A stretch of DNA of 64,000 nucleotides from Rhizobium indicum (GCF_005862305.2 NZ_CP054021.1:2870501-2934500), one strand, 5' to 3'. Counted from the stretch's first letter, positions 11,678 to 19,718 are shown. Made by a program: numbers and translations. The notes: generated from the sequence alone by a model not told the origin.

Positions 11678-12409
11678 TCAGGCGAGGGTCTTGTCGGCCT
11701 CCGTTTCGCTGTGATCGAGCGAGGTGATGCGGACGAGGCTTTCCAGTAGCGTCAGCAGATGCTGGCGCATCGCTTCGCCCGCCCTGGCCGGATCGCGGGC
11801 GGCGATCGCATCGACGATCGCCGTGTGCTGGTTAAAGGTGACGGGCCGCGTCCGGCTGGCGCTGCGGGCGCGCTCGCGGATCGTCTGCCAGGCCTCGTCC
11901 TGGCGCACGCGGTTGATCACGTCGAAGATGGTGAGGAAGAAACCGTTGCCGGCACATTGGGCGATCTGGCGGTGCAGCGCCCCGTCCCAGAGCTCTCGCC
12001 CGTCGGCATCGGTGCTTTCGTAGATCTTCTTCACCAGATCATACATGCGCTCGATATCGGCGGCTTTGGCGCGCATGGCGGCAAGCTGGGCGAGCTGCGG
12101 CTCGATGCGCAGGCGCACTTCCATGACTTCCATGAGATCGGTGCCGGCAACGATCGAGCCGACATGATCGCTCCAGCCGTCGGGGCGCGGCCCGGCATAG
12201 GTGCCGGAGCCTTGGCGGCGCCAGATGCGGCCCTCGGCCTCCAGCACTTCGAGGGCGCGACGGACGGCACGGCGGCCGACGCCAAGCATTTCCGAAAGGG
12301 TGCGCTCGGTCGGCAGCTTACCGTCGGCGTCGAGACTGTCGGACCGCAGGAGAGCCCTCAGCCTCTCCAGCGCATAATTCGAATTGCCCTGCGTCTCATC
12401 TATCGGCAT
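11678..12409 (-). CDS. GntR family transcriptional regulator, FCD (FadR-like) subfamily
   Basis: A 243-residue regulator with an N-terminal winged helix (LPTERTLSEMLGVGRRAVRRALEVL within residues 30-55) and a C-terminal all-helical FCD ligand domain (L-M-E-V-M-E-V-R-L-R-I-E-P through H-T-A-I-V-D-A-I-A-A-R-D). The start at 12409 (MPIDETQGNSNYALERL) is chosen because the longer frame runs through the operator-like palindromes at 12419-12457. The gene lies between the M81 peptidase gene and the binding-protein gene in the same orientation, so it probably controls this cluster in response to a peptide or breakdown product. Confidence 0.88.
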   Translation of the reverse strand: MPIDETQGNSNYALERLRALLRSDSLDADGKLPTERTLSEMLGVGRRAVRRALEVLEAEGRIWRRQGSGTYAGPRPDGWSDHVGSIVAGTDLMEVMEVRLRIEPQLAQLAAMRAKAADIERMYDLVKKIYESTDADGRELWDGALHRQIAQCAGNGFFLTIFDVINRVRQDEAWQTIRERARSASRTRPVTFNQHTAIVDAIAARDPARAGEAMRQHLLTLLESLVRITSLDHSETEADKTLA

Positions 12410-12418
12410 TCGCTTAAA

Positions 12419-12457
12419 TGGTCCGTACCAATTTTCTATTGGTTCAGTGCAAACCAA
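12419..12457. promoter_or_regulatory. Two candidate GntR operators
   Basis: Two inverted repeats lie directly before the GntR start: TGGTCCGTACCA (12419-12430, TGGT-N4-ACCA) and TTGGTTCAGTGCAAACCAA (12439-12457, perfect 6-bp arms with a 7-base centre). FCD-type GntR proteins bind short T-G-G-T...A-C-C-A like dyads, so autoregulation is a reasonable inference. Confidence 0.6.
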
Positions 12458-12620
12458 ATCGCGCCGACCGTCAAGCGCTTTTTTGTGCAAATGGAAATCT
12501 GCCCGTTTTTTGCTCAAATCCCGCTATTGCCGCGATACTGGAAAACGGTCGATCGCGCCGACAGGGCGGCGGCGCGATCGACAATGTCATCCAGAAAAAT
12601 GCAATTGGTTCAGGTGAAAC

Positions 12621-14063
12621 TCAGTCCGGCGTCGAGCGTGCGGAGAGAAAGACCTGCGGCTCGAAGGCAAAATCCTTGTCGAAGGGGTAGGTCGGATGCT
12701 GCTTGCGCAGCCGTGGCAGACGCTCGACGAACTGGTCGACGACACCTGTTGATAGCGCCATCAGGTTCGGATTGGCGAGCGGCGCCAGTTCCGGCGAGAG
12801 ATAGCCCGATTTGACGACAATGATCTTCGCTTGGTGCGGGTCGAGGCCGAGCCGGGTGAAGTCAACGATGTTGTGATAGGGCCGACGCTTGGCGGAAAGC
12901 ACCAGATCAATACCACTGACCGAAACGACCGCCTGGCGGTCGGCGGGATCTGAAGTTTCGTGCAGGAACTTGACCGTGAAGCGGGCGATGACCGGCTTGC
13001 TACCCTTGGTGTCGAGCGAGGCGCCGACGCTGAGCTCCAGTTCCGCGCCGACGCCGGCAGCATAACAGGCCCCGGTCGCCGCCGTGTCGGCGATGCCGGC
13101 AAAGACGACGCCGGTGGCATCCCTGGCGATCAGTTCCGCCAGCACATCGGCCCGGTCCCCGACGCCGCCGCCGGTCGGATTGTCGCCGGATTCGGCAAGC
13201 ACAACAGGGGCGGTCGGGCTTGCGATTGCTCTCGCGACGCATTCTTCGAGCGAGCCGGTCTCGCAGCCAAAGACAAAGTCTTCGCGCGCATCCCAATAAG
13301 CCCTCGCGAGACGTTTGGCCTCGCGTTCCAGCACGGCGCGGTCGGTGCCGGTCATGATGGCGGCAGCCGTGGCGCGCGGTTCGTCGGCCCAGACATAGCC
13401 GACCATCAGCGATGCATCCCAGACGCCGTCGAGCGCGTCGATCCCGGGCAACATGTCATAGAGGCTCTTTGCCGGCTCATCGACGGTGCTGGTGCGCTCG
13501 CCGGGCAGCACGACAGGGATCGGCGCCCAGAGGAGGCTCGGCCGCTCGCCGGTTTTGAGGCTCTTCACCAGCATGGAGACGGAACGGCGCATCGTCTCCT
13601 CGACATCGATATGCGGCGCGGTGCGGTAGGTGGAATAGATGTCGAGTGCATCGATGATGCGCTGGGTGACGTTGCCGTGCAGGTCGTAGCTTGCCGAAAC
13701 CGTACAATCCTTGCCGACCAGCGCCCGGGCCGCGCTGATCCAGTCGCCTTCGGCATCCTCCATGCTCTCGACATACATGGCGCCGTGCATGGCGAGGTAG
13801 AGACCGTCGAGCGGCAGCATCGGCTTCAACCGCTCGAGGAATTCACCCTTGAAGGCTTCGTAGGTGGCGCGCGAAACCGGACCGCCGGCAATGGCCCGGG
13901 CATGGATCGTCGGCAGGAACTCGGCATCATAATCCCTGAGGAAAGCGAAATACGGCGCTTCCAGCAGCGCCTCGCTGCGCACGACGCGAAAATCCTTCTC
14001 CTCGTTCAGGACGGGATTGTATGTGCTGCATTCGATATGAATGCCACCGACGGCGATGCGCAT
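12621..14063 (-). CDS. M81 family metallopeptidase (MlrC / microcystinase C-like)
   Basis: A 480-residue protein of the M81/MlrC family, whose best-known member removes the last peptide bonds in microcystin breakdown. Start MRIAVGGIHIECSTYNP carries the first family motif, with His and Glu in H-I-E-C. Further motifs are L-Y-L-A-M-H-G-A-M, S-Y-D-L-H-G-N (likely metal ligands) and ESGDNPTGGG. There is no signal peptide, so it acts in the cytoplasm. It is the first gene of the minus-strand cluster, 211 bp before the GntR gene; the gap holds the operator-like sequences. MlrC-like genes in soil bacteria often accompany oligopeptide importers, so it probably degrades an imported unusual peptide, not necessarily microcystin. 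Confidence 0.88.
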   Translation of the reverse strand: MRIAVGGIHIECSTYNPVLNEEKDFRVVRSEALLEAPYFAFLRDYDAEFLPTIHARAIAGGPVSRATYEAFKGEFLERLKPMLPLDGLYLAMHGAMYVESMEDAEGDWISAARALVGKDCTVSASYDLHGNVTQRIIDALDIYSTYRTAPHIDVEETMRRSVSMLVKSLKTGERPSLLWAPIPVVLPGERTSTVDEPAKSLYDMLPGIDALDGVWDASLMVGYVWADEPRATAAAIMTGTDRAVLEREAKRLARAYWDAREDFVFGCETGSLEECVARAIASPTAPVVLAESGDNPTGGGVGDRADVLAELIARDATGVVFAGIADTAATGACYAAGVGAELELSVGASLDTKGSKPVIARFTVKFLHETSDPADRQAVVSVSGIDLVLSAKRRPYHNIVDFTRLGLDPHQAKIIVVKSGYLSPELAPLANPNLMALSTGVVDQFVERLPRLRKQHPTYPFDKDFAFEPQVFLSARSTPD

Positions 14064-14387
14064 GGGAAACCTCAGTTGATATTGGGAGCAATCAGGACGT
14101 TATGAGCGGCGATGCGTTGGATACGGACCGGTATCGCCCGAAGGAGTTCGTGCTGCGATAAACTGAACATTCAGGGTCCGATCCGAAGACGCGTCCTTTT
14201 GCCTCGACAATAAGTTTACAAACGAACCAATCAACCAAAATAAATTACAAACTTGATCTTCTAAGCCGGTGTGGACGTGGACGTGCCATAATCAGTAAGC
14301 CTCCGACCTGCTCAGTTTCTTCCGTCGGATGCCGCGGGCCGATTGCTGCCGACAAACATCAGCGTCGCCATAAAGAAAAAATCCCAC
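14064..14387. other. Gene-free upstream region of the M81 gene
   Basis: About 320 bases without a convincing gene. Bases 14200-14260 are AT-rich (AATAAGTTTACAAACG, CAACCAAAATAAATTACAAA), unlike the neighbouring coding DNA, and may hold the promoter of the peptide cluster. TGGTTGATTGGTTCG read on the minus strand (14222-14236) recalls half of the dyad at 12439-12457. No precise promoter is called. Confidence 0.4.
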
Positions 14388-14504
14388 TTCGGGATCCCGA
14401 AATCCCCCCGCTTCGGGATTCCGAAATTCGTCGCGTTTTGGGCGGTGTCGCCACGGGGAAACATCCAATGATTTCAACACCGCAACCAATTTCGGGATTC
14501 CGAA
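14388..14504. repeat. Three copies of palindrome TTCGGGATYCCGAA
   Basis: Copies are at 14388-14401 (TTCGGGATCCCGAA, perfect palindrome), 14412-14425 and 14491-14504 (both TTCGGGATTCCGAA). The first two are 24 bases apart and the third 79 bases further, just before the LuxR-type fragment that starts at 14519. Repeated 14-bp dyads in front of a regulator remnant look like operator sites, though a short palindromic repeat family is also possible. Confidence 0.75.
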
Positions 14505-14518
14505 GTGCTATATAGATT

Positions 14519-14677
14519 ATGGTGGGGGTCTGGCTGCTGACGCATCGCGAGCGCGAGATCCTACGCGAGGTGGTGACGCGCGGACGCCTCAACAAACAGA
14601 TCGCTTTCGACCTCCGCATCAGCGACGTCACGGTCAAGCTCAGATGGCTTCGAGGGCTTTTGCTTCCCCGGCGATGA
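14519..14677 (+). pseudogene. Orphan LuxR/FixJ-type HTH fragment
   Basis: A 52-codon frame from ATG 14519 to TGA 14675-14677 encodes most of a LuxR/GerE DNA-binding domain: LTHREREIL, then NKQIAFDLRISDVTVK. In intact proteins this is the C-terminal domain after a receiver or ligand-binding domain and is followed by the H-R-x-x-x-M-x-K-L end. Here nothing upstream encodes a receiver domain, and after T-V-K the sequence changes to L-R-W-L-R-G-L-L-L-P-R-R. The 3' end overlaps the 3' end of the opposing LysR gene by 38 bases. It is most simply a remnant whose two ends were lost by rearrangement. Expression as a mini-regulator cannot be excluded because an ATG lies exactly before the domain. Confidence 0.75.
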
Positions 14678-15536
14678 AATCGCAGACCAGTTTTACGCGC
14701 AACGGCACAGTGCGACCAAAGGCGTGCAGTGCATTAAAGGGAGCGCTCGGGAACGCAAACCCCGCCGCGAGTGTAACAAGCGTGCCGCCTGCCAGGTCTT
14801 TCGCGACCAGACATCGCAGAAGATAGGCTGCTCCCAGCCCACTGAGGGCAGCCTGAATGAGTGCGGCCCCTGAGTCGCAATCGACGCGCCCGAAGGGAAT
14901 GAAGCTCGTCCCGTCCGGCAGGCGCAGAGGCTGCGTGATACCACCCAGTGCATAGCGGGCAAAGGGCAGAGCGGCCAGCGCTTCGGCAGTTGCAGGATTG
15001 CCCCAGGTCTTCAGAAAGGTCGGAGACCCGACGATCGCCATCGGCAGGTCGGCCAGGTGACGAACCATGAGGTCCCCCGGTGCGGGATTTCCAACGCGCA
15101 GCACAACGTCGTAGTCCTCCCTGATCAGATCGACGAACCGATCCGTAAGCCCGACTTCGAGATGCAGGTTCGGATAGTCGGCTGCAAAGCTTCCGAAGAG
15201 GCGCGGCAGCAATAGAGGCGCCATTTCGCTAGGCATGCTGATGCGCAAGCGACCCGAGGGCGCAACGTCGGACCTGATAGCCTCTTCACTTGCATCCAGG
15301 TCCCGCAACAGCGGCGCAACGCGGTCGAAGAAAAGTTGCCCGTCCTGGGTAAGCATCAGGGCGCGCGTGGAGCGCAGGAACAGCCGGGCGCCAATCTTCT
15401 TTTCCAGCCGCGCCACGCTCTTCGACACCGCTGACGGTGTCGTCGCCAGATCGCGGGCCGCGGCGCTGAACGATCCGGCCTCTACCGTCCGCACAAAAGC
15501 CATCAATCCGGGCATCTCGTTGAGCAGATTCGGCAT
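14640..15536 (-). CDS. LysR family transcriptional regulator
   Basis: A 298-residue LysR-type regulator. Residues 5-65 form the winged helix with F-V-R-T-V-E-A-G-S-F-S-A-A-A and T-T-P-S-A-V-S-K-S-V-A-R-L-E-K-K; the rest is the type 2 periplasmic-binding-like effector domain. The start at 15536 (MPNLLNEMPGLMAFVRTVEA) matches the family and leaves the inverted repeat at 15554-15577 outside the gene; a start at 15572 would put it inside. The gene is divergent from an SDR gene, the standard arrangement for a LysR activator or repressor and its target. Confidence 0.9.
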   Translation of the reverse strand: MPNLLNEMPGLMAFVRTVEAGSFSAAARDLATTPSAVSKSVARLEKKIGARLFLRSTRALMLTQDGQLFFDRVAPLLRDLDASEEAIRSDVAPSGRLRISMPSEMAPLLLPRLFGSFAADYPNLHLEVGLTDRFVDLIREDYDVVLRVGNPAPGDLMVRHLADLPMAIVGSPTFLKTWGNPATAEALAALPFARYALGGITQPLRLPDGTSFIPFGRVDCDSGAALIQAALSGLGAAYLLRCLVAKDLAGGTLVTLAAGFAFPSAPFNALHAFGRTVPLRVKLVCDFIAGEAKALEAI

Positions 15537-15553
15537 TTGCACCTCCGCGGCAC

Positions 15554-15577
15554 AGATCATGTGCCCGCCCATGATCT
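15554..15577. promoter_or_regulatory. Candidate LysR operator between divergent genes
   Basis: Perfect 8-bp inverted repeat AGATCATG-TGCCCGCC-CATGATCT lies between the LysR start (15536) and the SDR start (15631). Dyads in such shared promoters are typical LysR recognition sites. The heptamer ATCTAAT also recurs at 15574 and 15601. Confidence 0.6.
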
Positions 15578-15630
15578 AATGACGAAGGGTGGCAGCGTTT
15601 ATCTAATTTCTCGTTGAAAGGAGATAAACA

Positions 15631-16380
15631 ATGCAACACCTCAAAGACAAGGTCGCCGTCATCACCGGCGGCAATAGCGGCATCGGCAAGGCGACCGCTC
15701 GGCTGTTCGCGGAAGAAGGAGCGCAGGTCATCATTTCCGGGCGCCGGCAGGATGCTGTCGACCGCGCCGTGCAAGAAATCGGTCCGTCGGCTATCGGCTT
15801 CGTGGGTGATGCCGCCGACCTGGAAGATCATCGCAGGCTGGCGGACACCGTGAGGAGCCGCTTCGGCGGGATCGACATCTACATGGCCAATGCTGGGATC
15901 ATCAATCTCACCACCTCCGCCGAGGTGACTCCGGCAGACTATGACCGGCATTTCGCAATCAATACGCGCGGCGTGTTCTTCGGCGTGCAGACGATCGCCC
16001 CTCTGATCCGCGACGGCGGAAACATCATCGTTACGAGCTCGCTTGCGGCCACGAAGGTCCTCCCGGACCATGCCGTCTATGCCGGTTCAAAGGCAGCAAC
16101 CGCCGCCTTTGCGAAAAACTGGGCGATCGAATTCAAGTCGCGGCGGATCCGCGTCAACATCCTGAGCCCGGGACCGGTCGAGACGGAAATCCTCGCCAAG
16201 CTGGGCGTATCGGAGGCCGAGCGGCCGGCATTCGAAGATTACATGGCTTCCCTGATCCCCGCCGGCCGTCTCGGCCGACCGGAAGAGTTGGCGCGCGCCG
16301 CACTCTTCCTCGCCTCCGATGCAGGAAGCTTTGTCAACGGGGTCGAGCTTCATGTCGATGGCGGTATGACCCTGGCTTAA
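15631..16380 (+). CDS. Short-chain dehydrogenase/reductase (SDR)
   Basis: A 249-residue NAD(P)-dependent oxidoreductase of the classical SDR family. It has the nucleotide-binding motif T-G-G-N-S-G-I-G near residue 12, N-A-G near 88, the catalytic Ser in S-S-L-A-A, the catalytic Y-A-G-S-K, and the C-terminal V-D-G-G-M-T-L-A. S-G-R-R after the second strand suggests NADP preference. A strong ribosome-binding site (AAAGGAGATAAACA) precedes the ATG. It is transcribed away from the LysR gene and is probably its target. The substrate cannot be told. Confidence 0.93.
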   Translation: MQHLKDKVAVITGGNSGIGKATARLFAEEGAQVIISGRRQDAVDRAVQEIGPSAIGFVGDAADLEDHRRLADTVRSRFGGIDIYMANAGIINLTTSAEVTPADYDRHFAINTRGVFFGVQTIAPLIRDGGNIIVTSSLAATKVLPDHAVYAGSKAATAAFAKNWAIEFKSRRIRVNILSPGPVETEILAKLGVSEAERPAFEDYMASLIPAGRLGRPEELARAALFLASDAGSFVNGVELHVDGGMTLA

Positions 16381-16409
16381 AAGGCCTGCCCTTTGCCAGC
16401 CCCAACGGC

Positions 16410-16740
16410 TCTACAACCTGCGAAGCTGTCGGTCCAGTGGCCGAGGCTCGGCGGGTATCGAACGTATCAAGCCCGGCCATCGGCAGCAGAACGGTCCCCA
16501 CTGGCCGAGATCGACTATCCCTTCCATGATCGCGAGGTGCTGTGACTAATTGCGGACGCATCTGCGTGCATCGCAAGAAGATCAAAATCTGGCCGGACAG
16601 AAACTGGGAATCAAGGAGGTCGATGATGATATTTGGCTTGTCAGCTTCATGCACTATGATCTGGGATACATCGATCTGGAGCAGAGGGCTTGCAAACCAT
16701 AGAAAACCCGTTCGGCACGAGGTTGTCACCCATGTCTTAG
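16410..16740 (+). pseudogene. Decayed IS481-like transposase remnant
   Basis: Pieces of the C-terminal part of an IS481-type (DDE integrase-core) transposase can be read in changing frames: L-S-V-Q-W-P-R-L-G-G, then GIERIKPGHRQQNG, then EIDYPFHDREVL, then NCGRICVHRKKIKI, then GQKLGIKEVDDDIWLVSFMH and Y-D-L-G-Y-I-D-L-E-Q-R-A, and after a further one-base shift E-N-P-F-G-T-R-L-S-P-M-S with stop TAG at 16738-16740. At least four indels or internal deletions separate them, and the catalytic N-terminal part is missing. The sequence after the stop (GGAACAATCCGTTACCTATGTC) resembles the end of such elements, but no second terminal repeat was found. It lies 45 bp from a tRNA-Gly gene. Confidence 0.8.
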
Positions 16741-16784
16741 GAACAATCCGTTACCTATGTCTTCGGTATGGGAAATTGGAAAAC

Positions 16785-16859
16785 TGGAGCGGGCGAAGGG
16801 ATTCGAACCCTCGACCCCAACCTTGGCAAGGTTGTGCTCTACCCCTGAGCTACACCCGC
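16785..16859 (-). tRNA. tRNA-Gly (anticodon GCC)
   Basis: On the minus strand the sequence folds as a cloverleaf: acceptor GCGGGTG pairs with CGCCCGC, D-arm G-C-T-C-A-G-G-G-G-T-A-G-A-G-C, anticodon stem-loop ACCTTGCCAAGGT with GCC in the loop, and T-arm GAGGGTTCGAATCCCTT. The discriminator T is followed by an encoded CCA (16787-16785). It stands alone between an IS remnant and the prolyl-tRNA editing gene. Confidence 0.97.
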
Positions 16860-17115
16860 TCAATCCGCATCGGTCCGGGGTAGTTGTTGGACCGTGGGCG
16901 CCGCCTCGCGGCGACCGGCGCTATATGGCCTAACGGGTTTTCAAATGCAACAGGGAAATGACGGAGAGGCGAAGAAAAATTCTGGTGTTCGCAGACGCCC
17001 GGCGGAAAGGCCGCAAATGCGGGGCAAAGCGTCGGTCGCAAAGATTGCCAAACGATGTGGACCGACTTAATCAGGACGCCTCGCTTTTTTCCCTTCCTGC
17101 CCAATGGATTGCCCC

Positions 17116-17625
17116 ATGTCAGAAAATGCCCCGAAGACAAGAGAAGAATTGTTTGCCTTTCTCGATGGGCTCGGCATTGCCCATAAGACGATCGACCATG
17201 CGCCGGTCTTCACCGTGGCGGAATCGGTCGCCTTGCGCGACGAGATCCCCGGCGGCCACACCAAGAACCTCTTCATCAAGGACAAGAAGGACAGGTATTT
17301 TCTGCTGACCGTGGAGGAAAATGCCGAAGTCGATCTCAAGCAGGTGCATAATTTGATCGGCGGGTCCGGCCGGGTCTCCTTCGGCAGGGCGGAAAAGCTG
17401 ATGGAATATCTCGGCGTCATCCCTGGGGCGGTCACCGCTTTCGGCGCGATCAACGATACCGCGGAGAATGTCACCTTCGTGCTCGACGCGGAGCTGATGG
17501 CGCACGAGATCGTCAACTGCCATCCGCTATCCAATGATGCGACGACCTCGATTGCGAGCAGCGACCTTATCCGCTTCATGGAAGCGACGGGACATAAGCC
17601 GCTTGTCTTGAAAGTGACGTCCTGA
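17116..17625 (+). CDS. Prolyl-tRNA editing protein (ProX/PrdX, YbaK family)
   Basis: A 169-residue YbaK/EbsC-domain deacylase that hydrolyses mischarged aminoacyl-tRNA, typically Ala-tRNA(Pro). Visible family signs are L-G-I-A-H-K-T-I-D-H-A-P-V-F-T-V at the start, the Lys-rich H-T-K-N-L-F-I-K-D-K-K with the conserved lysine, and G-A-V-T-A-F-G near residue 105. An ATG 12 bases upstream (17104) is also possible; neither has a strong ribosome-binding site, and the start chosen gives the usual length. It acts free in the cytoplasm. The gene is monocistronic, between tRNA-Gly and a repeat. Confidence 0.9.
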   Translation: MSENAPKTREELFAFLDGLGIAHKTIDHAPVFTVAESVALRDEIPGGHTKNLFIKDKKDRYFLLTVEENAEVDLKQVHNLIGGSGRVSFGRAEKLMEYLGVIPGAVTAFGAINDTAENVTFVLDAELMAHEIVNCHPLSNDATTSIASSDLIRFMEATGHKPLVLKVTS

Positions 17626-17640
17626 CATACGATTTTAGCG

Positions 17641-17748
17641 CTAAAGCGCGTCGCGATCTTTTAGATTCGCTTGCCGCGCTTTAGTCTTTGGTTTTGCGCA
17701 TGTCTTTATCGCAAAACCGCCACACAGTTTTGTGCGACATGCTTTAGC
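17641..17748. repeat. Compound palindromic repeat, family G
   Basis: Two adjoining hairpins: CTAAAGCGCG...CGCGCTTTAG (17641-17683) and a second one with GGTTTTGCG/CGCAAAACC and GCATGTC/GACATGC arms running to GCTTTAGC at 17748. The outer halves are related (CTAAAGC and GCTTTAG). It fills the gap between the prolyl-tRNA editing gene and the thioredoxin gene and looks like a rhizobial mosaic element. Confidence 0.75.
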
Positions 17749-17785
17749 AAAGACGCCGGCAGGATCGGCGCGGCGGGAGATACCT

Positions 17786-18760
17786 ATGAGCGGCAGCGAC
17801 AACCCCTATAACGGTTCCTTCGGAAATCAGATGACGGCGACGACAAGCTTTAGTGCTGCGCCGGAACCCGCGGCTGCGGCCGGCAGCTATATCACGGATA
17901 CGACGACCGCGAGTTTCGCCAAGGACGTCATCGAGGAATCGCGCAAGCAGCCGGTGCTGGTCGATTTCTGGGCGCCCTGGTGCGGTCCGTGCAAGCAGCT
18001 GACGCCGGTCTTGGAAAAGGTAGTCAACGAAGCCAAGGGCCGCGTTCGGCTCGTCAAGATGAATATCGACGATCATCCCTCGATCGCCGGCCAGCTAGGC
18101 ATCCAGTCGATCCCCGCTGTCATCGCCTTCGTCAACGGCCGTCCTGCCGACGGTTTCATGGGCGCGGTGCCGGAAAGCCAGATCCAGCAGTTCATCGACC
18201 GGATCGCCGGTCCGGCCGGCGCCGACGAGGCGGCCGAAATCGAAGCGGTGCTTGCGGAAGCGGCGGAACTGCTTGCCGCCGGCAATATCAACGAGGCCGC
18301 TCAGCTCTACGGCGCCGTCATGCAGGCCGATCCCGAGAACGCCAAGGCGCTTGCCGGCATGGCCGAATGCATGATCGCCGCCAACCAGCATCAGCGGGCA
18401 CGCGAAATCCTGACGGAATTGCCGGAAGAGCTGGCGAAAGACGCCGGCATCCAGGCTGTGCTGATGAAGCTTGAGCAGATCGAGGAGGCCCGCAAGCTCG
18501 GCGATCCTGTTGCGCTCGAGCGCGAACTGGCCGCCAATCCCGACGATCACGAGGCACGGATCAAGCTTGCCAAGATTCGCAATGTCGAAGGCCGGCGCGA
18601 CGAGGCGGCCGACCATCTGCTGCTGATCATGCGCAAGGACCGCGCTTTCGACGATGATGGCGCCCGCCGCCAGCTGCTGCAGTTCTTCGAGGTCTGGGGC
18701 TTCAAGGATCCGGCGACGGTTGCAGCGCGTCGCAAGCTTTCGGCGATGCTGTTCTCGTAG
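17786..18760 (+). CDS. Thioredoxin-TPR fusion, CnoX/YbbN-like chaperedoxin
   Basis: A 324-residue cytoplasmic protein with a thioredoxin domain (about residues 45-150) and tetratricopeptide repeats behind it. The active site W-A-P-W-C-G-P-C-K is complete, so unlike E. coli YbbN (SxxC) this form should be redox-active, as known for CnoX of alphaproteobacteria. Q-S-I-P-A-V-I-A-F supplies the cis-Pro loop. The helical C-terminus includes A-A-Q-L-Y-G-A-V-M-Q-A-D-P-E-N-A-K-A. It probably protects unfolding proteins under oxidative stress and passes them to chaperones. Start at 17786 has GGGAGATACCT before it; a start 18 codons earlier lies in the preceding repeat. Confidence 0.9.
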   Translation: MSGSDNPYNGSFGNQMTATTSFSAAPEPAAAAGSYITDTTTASFAKDVIEESRKQPVLVDFWAPWCGPCKQLTPVLEKVVNEAKGRVRLVKMNIDDHPSIAGQLGIQSIPAVIAFVNGRPADGFMGAVPESQIQQFIDRIAGPAGADEAAEIEAVLAEAAELLAAGNINEAAQLYGAVMQADPENAKALAGMAECMIAANQHQRAREILTELPEELAKDAGIQAVLMKLEQIEEARKLGDPVALERELAANPDDHEARIKLAKIRNVEGRRDEAADHLLLIMRKDRAFDDDGARRQLLQFFEVWGFKDPATVAARRKLSAMLFS

Positions 18761-18794
18761 GGCGCACCACGGACGGTCTATCGCATTGAATCCG

Positions 18795-18946
18795 TGCATG
18801 ATCTTTTCCGAAAGTCGATTCCGATTTTCGGGGTATTCGCAACTGCATAATTCCTTAAATCGGAATCGATTTAAGGTTTAAATTATGCAGTGATTCAAAG
18901 TGTTACAGCGTCCTTTGCGCGTCTAAAAAGACGCGCGGCGCTGTAA
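18795..18946. repeat. Mosaic repeat: family D followed by family C
   Basis: Bases 18795-18836 match family D (TTTTCCGAAAGTCGATTCCG type), and 18843-18946 are family C. The C part has arms CTGCATAATT...AATTATGCAG and TTAAATCG...CGATTTAA, followed by TGTTACAGCG...CGCTGTAA with the inner stem GCGCGTCT...AGACGCGC. A second C copy lies at 32476-32579, about 95% identical by eye, and a partial one at 54300-54341. Confidence 0.85.
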
Positions 18947-19037
18947 GTTCGAGCATCTGCCCTTGCGTTTTCGGGCGAGGGCACCACATTCTCGTCAAGA
19001 CGGGCATGCCCGTTTTACAAGAATGCGGGACGGTTTC

Positions 19038-19709
19038 ATGCAAGTCGGGAATGCCAGATACCTGAAGCCGGGCGATCTGCCTGATGCGATCGCTGTCTTC
19101 CCCCTGACCGGCGCCCTTCTCCTGCCGGCCGGGCAGCTTCCTCTCAACATTTTCGAGCCGCGCTATCTGGCGATGCTGGATGCCGCACTGACCGGAAACC
19201 GACTGATCGGCATGGTGCAGCCGGCACTCGGCGAACACGAGGACAAGGGCAGCGAGCCCAACCTTGCCGCTGTCGGCTGCCTCGGTCGGATCACCTCCTT
19301 CGCAGAGACCGGCGACGGGCGCTACATCGTATCGCTGACCGGCGTCTGCCGCTTCCGGCTGCTGGAGGAAAAAGCGACCAGTGATCCCTTCCGCATCTTC
19401 CGTATCGCCCCGTTCATCGCCGATCTCTCGGCCGCAAACGAGGAGGAGGCGGTCGACCGCGCAGCGCTTCTGACCGCCTTCAAGGCCTATCTTGATGCCA
19501 ACAAGCTGGAGGCAGACTGGGAGAGCGTCGAGCGGGCGAGCAATCTGACGCTCGTCAATTCGCTGGCGATGATGTCGCCCTTCGGGCCGGCGGAAAAGCA
19601 AGCGCTGCTAGAGGCGCCCGACCTGAAGACGCGGGCCGAGACGCTGATCGCCATTACCGAAATCGTGCTGGCGCGCGTCTTCGGTGACTCCGACACGGTT
19701 CTGCAGTAG
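19038..19709 (+). CDS. LON N-terminal (substrate-binding) domain protein
   Basis: A 223-residue stand-alone protein of the LON substrate-binding domain family; it lacks the AAA+ and protease domains of Lon. The signature is near the N-terminus: V-F-P-L-T-G-A-L-L-L-P, then L-P-L-N-I-F-E-P-R-Y-L-A-M, then G-C-L-G-R-I-T-S-F-A-E-T-G-D-G-R-Y and G-V-C-R-F-R-L. The start at 19038 (MQVGNARYLKPGDLP) is preceded by GGGACGG; an ATG at 19023 is an alternative. Ten bases after its stop comes the Trm112-like gene, forming a two-gene unit common in rhizobia. A quality-control or adaptor role is conjecture. Confidence 0.9.
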   Translation: MQVGNARYLKPGDLPDAIAVFPLTGALLLPAGQLPLNIFEPRYLAMLDAALTGNRLIGMVQPALGEHEDKGSEPNLAAVGCLGRITSFAETGDGRYIVSLTGVCRFRLLEEKATSDPFRIFRIAPFIADLSAANEEEAVDRAALLTAFKAYLDANKLEADWESVERASNLTLVNSLAMMSPFGPAEKQALLEAPDLKTRAETLIAITEIVLARVFGDSDTVLQ

Positions 19710-19718
19710 ACTTCAGCC

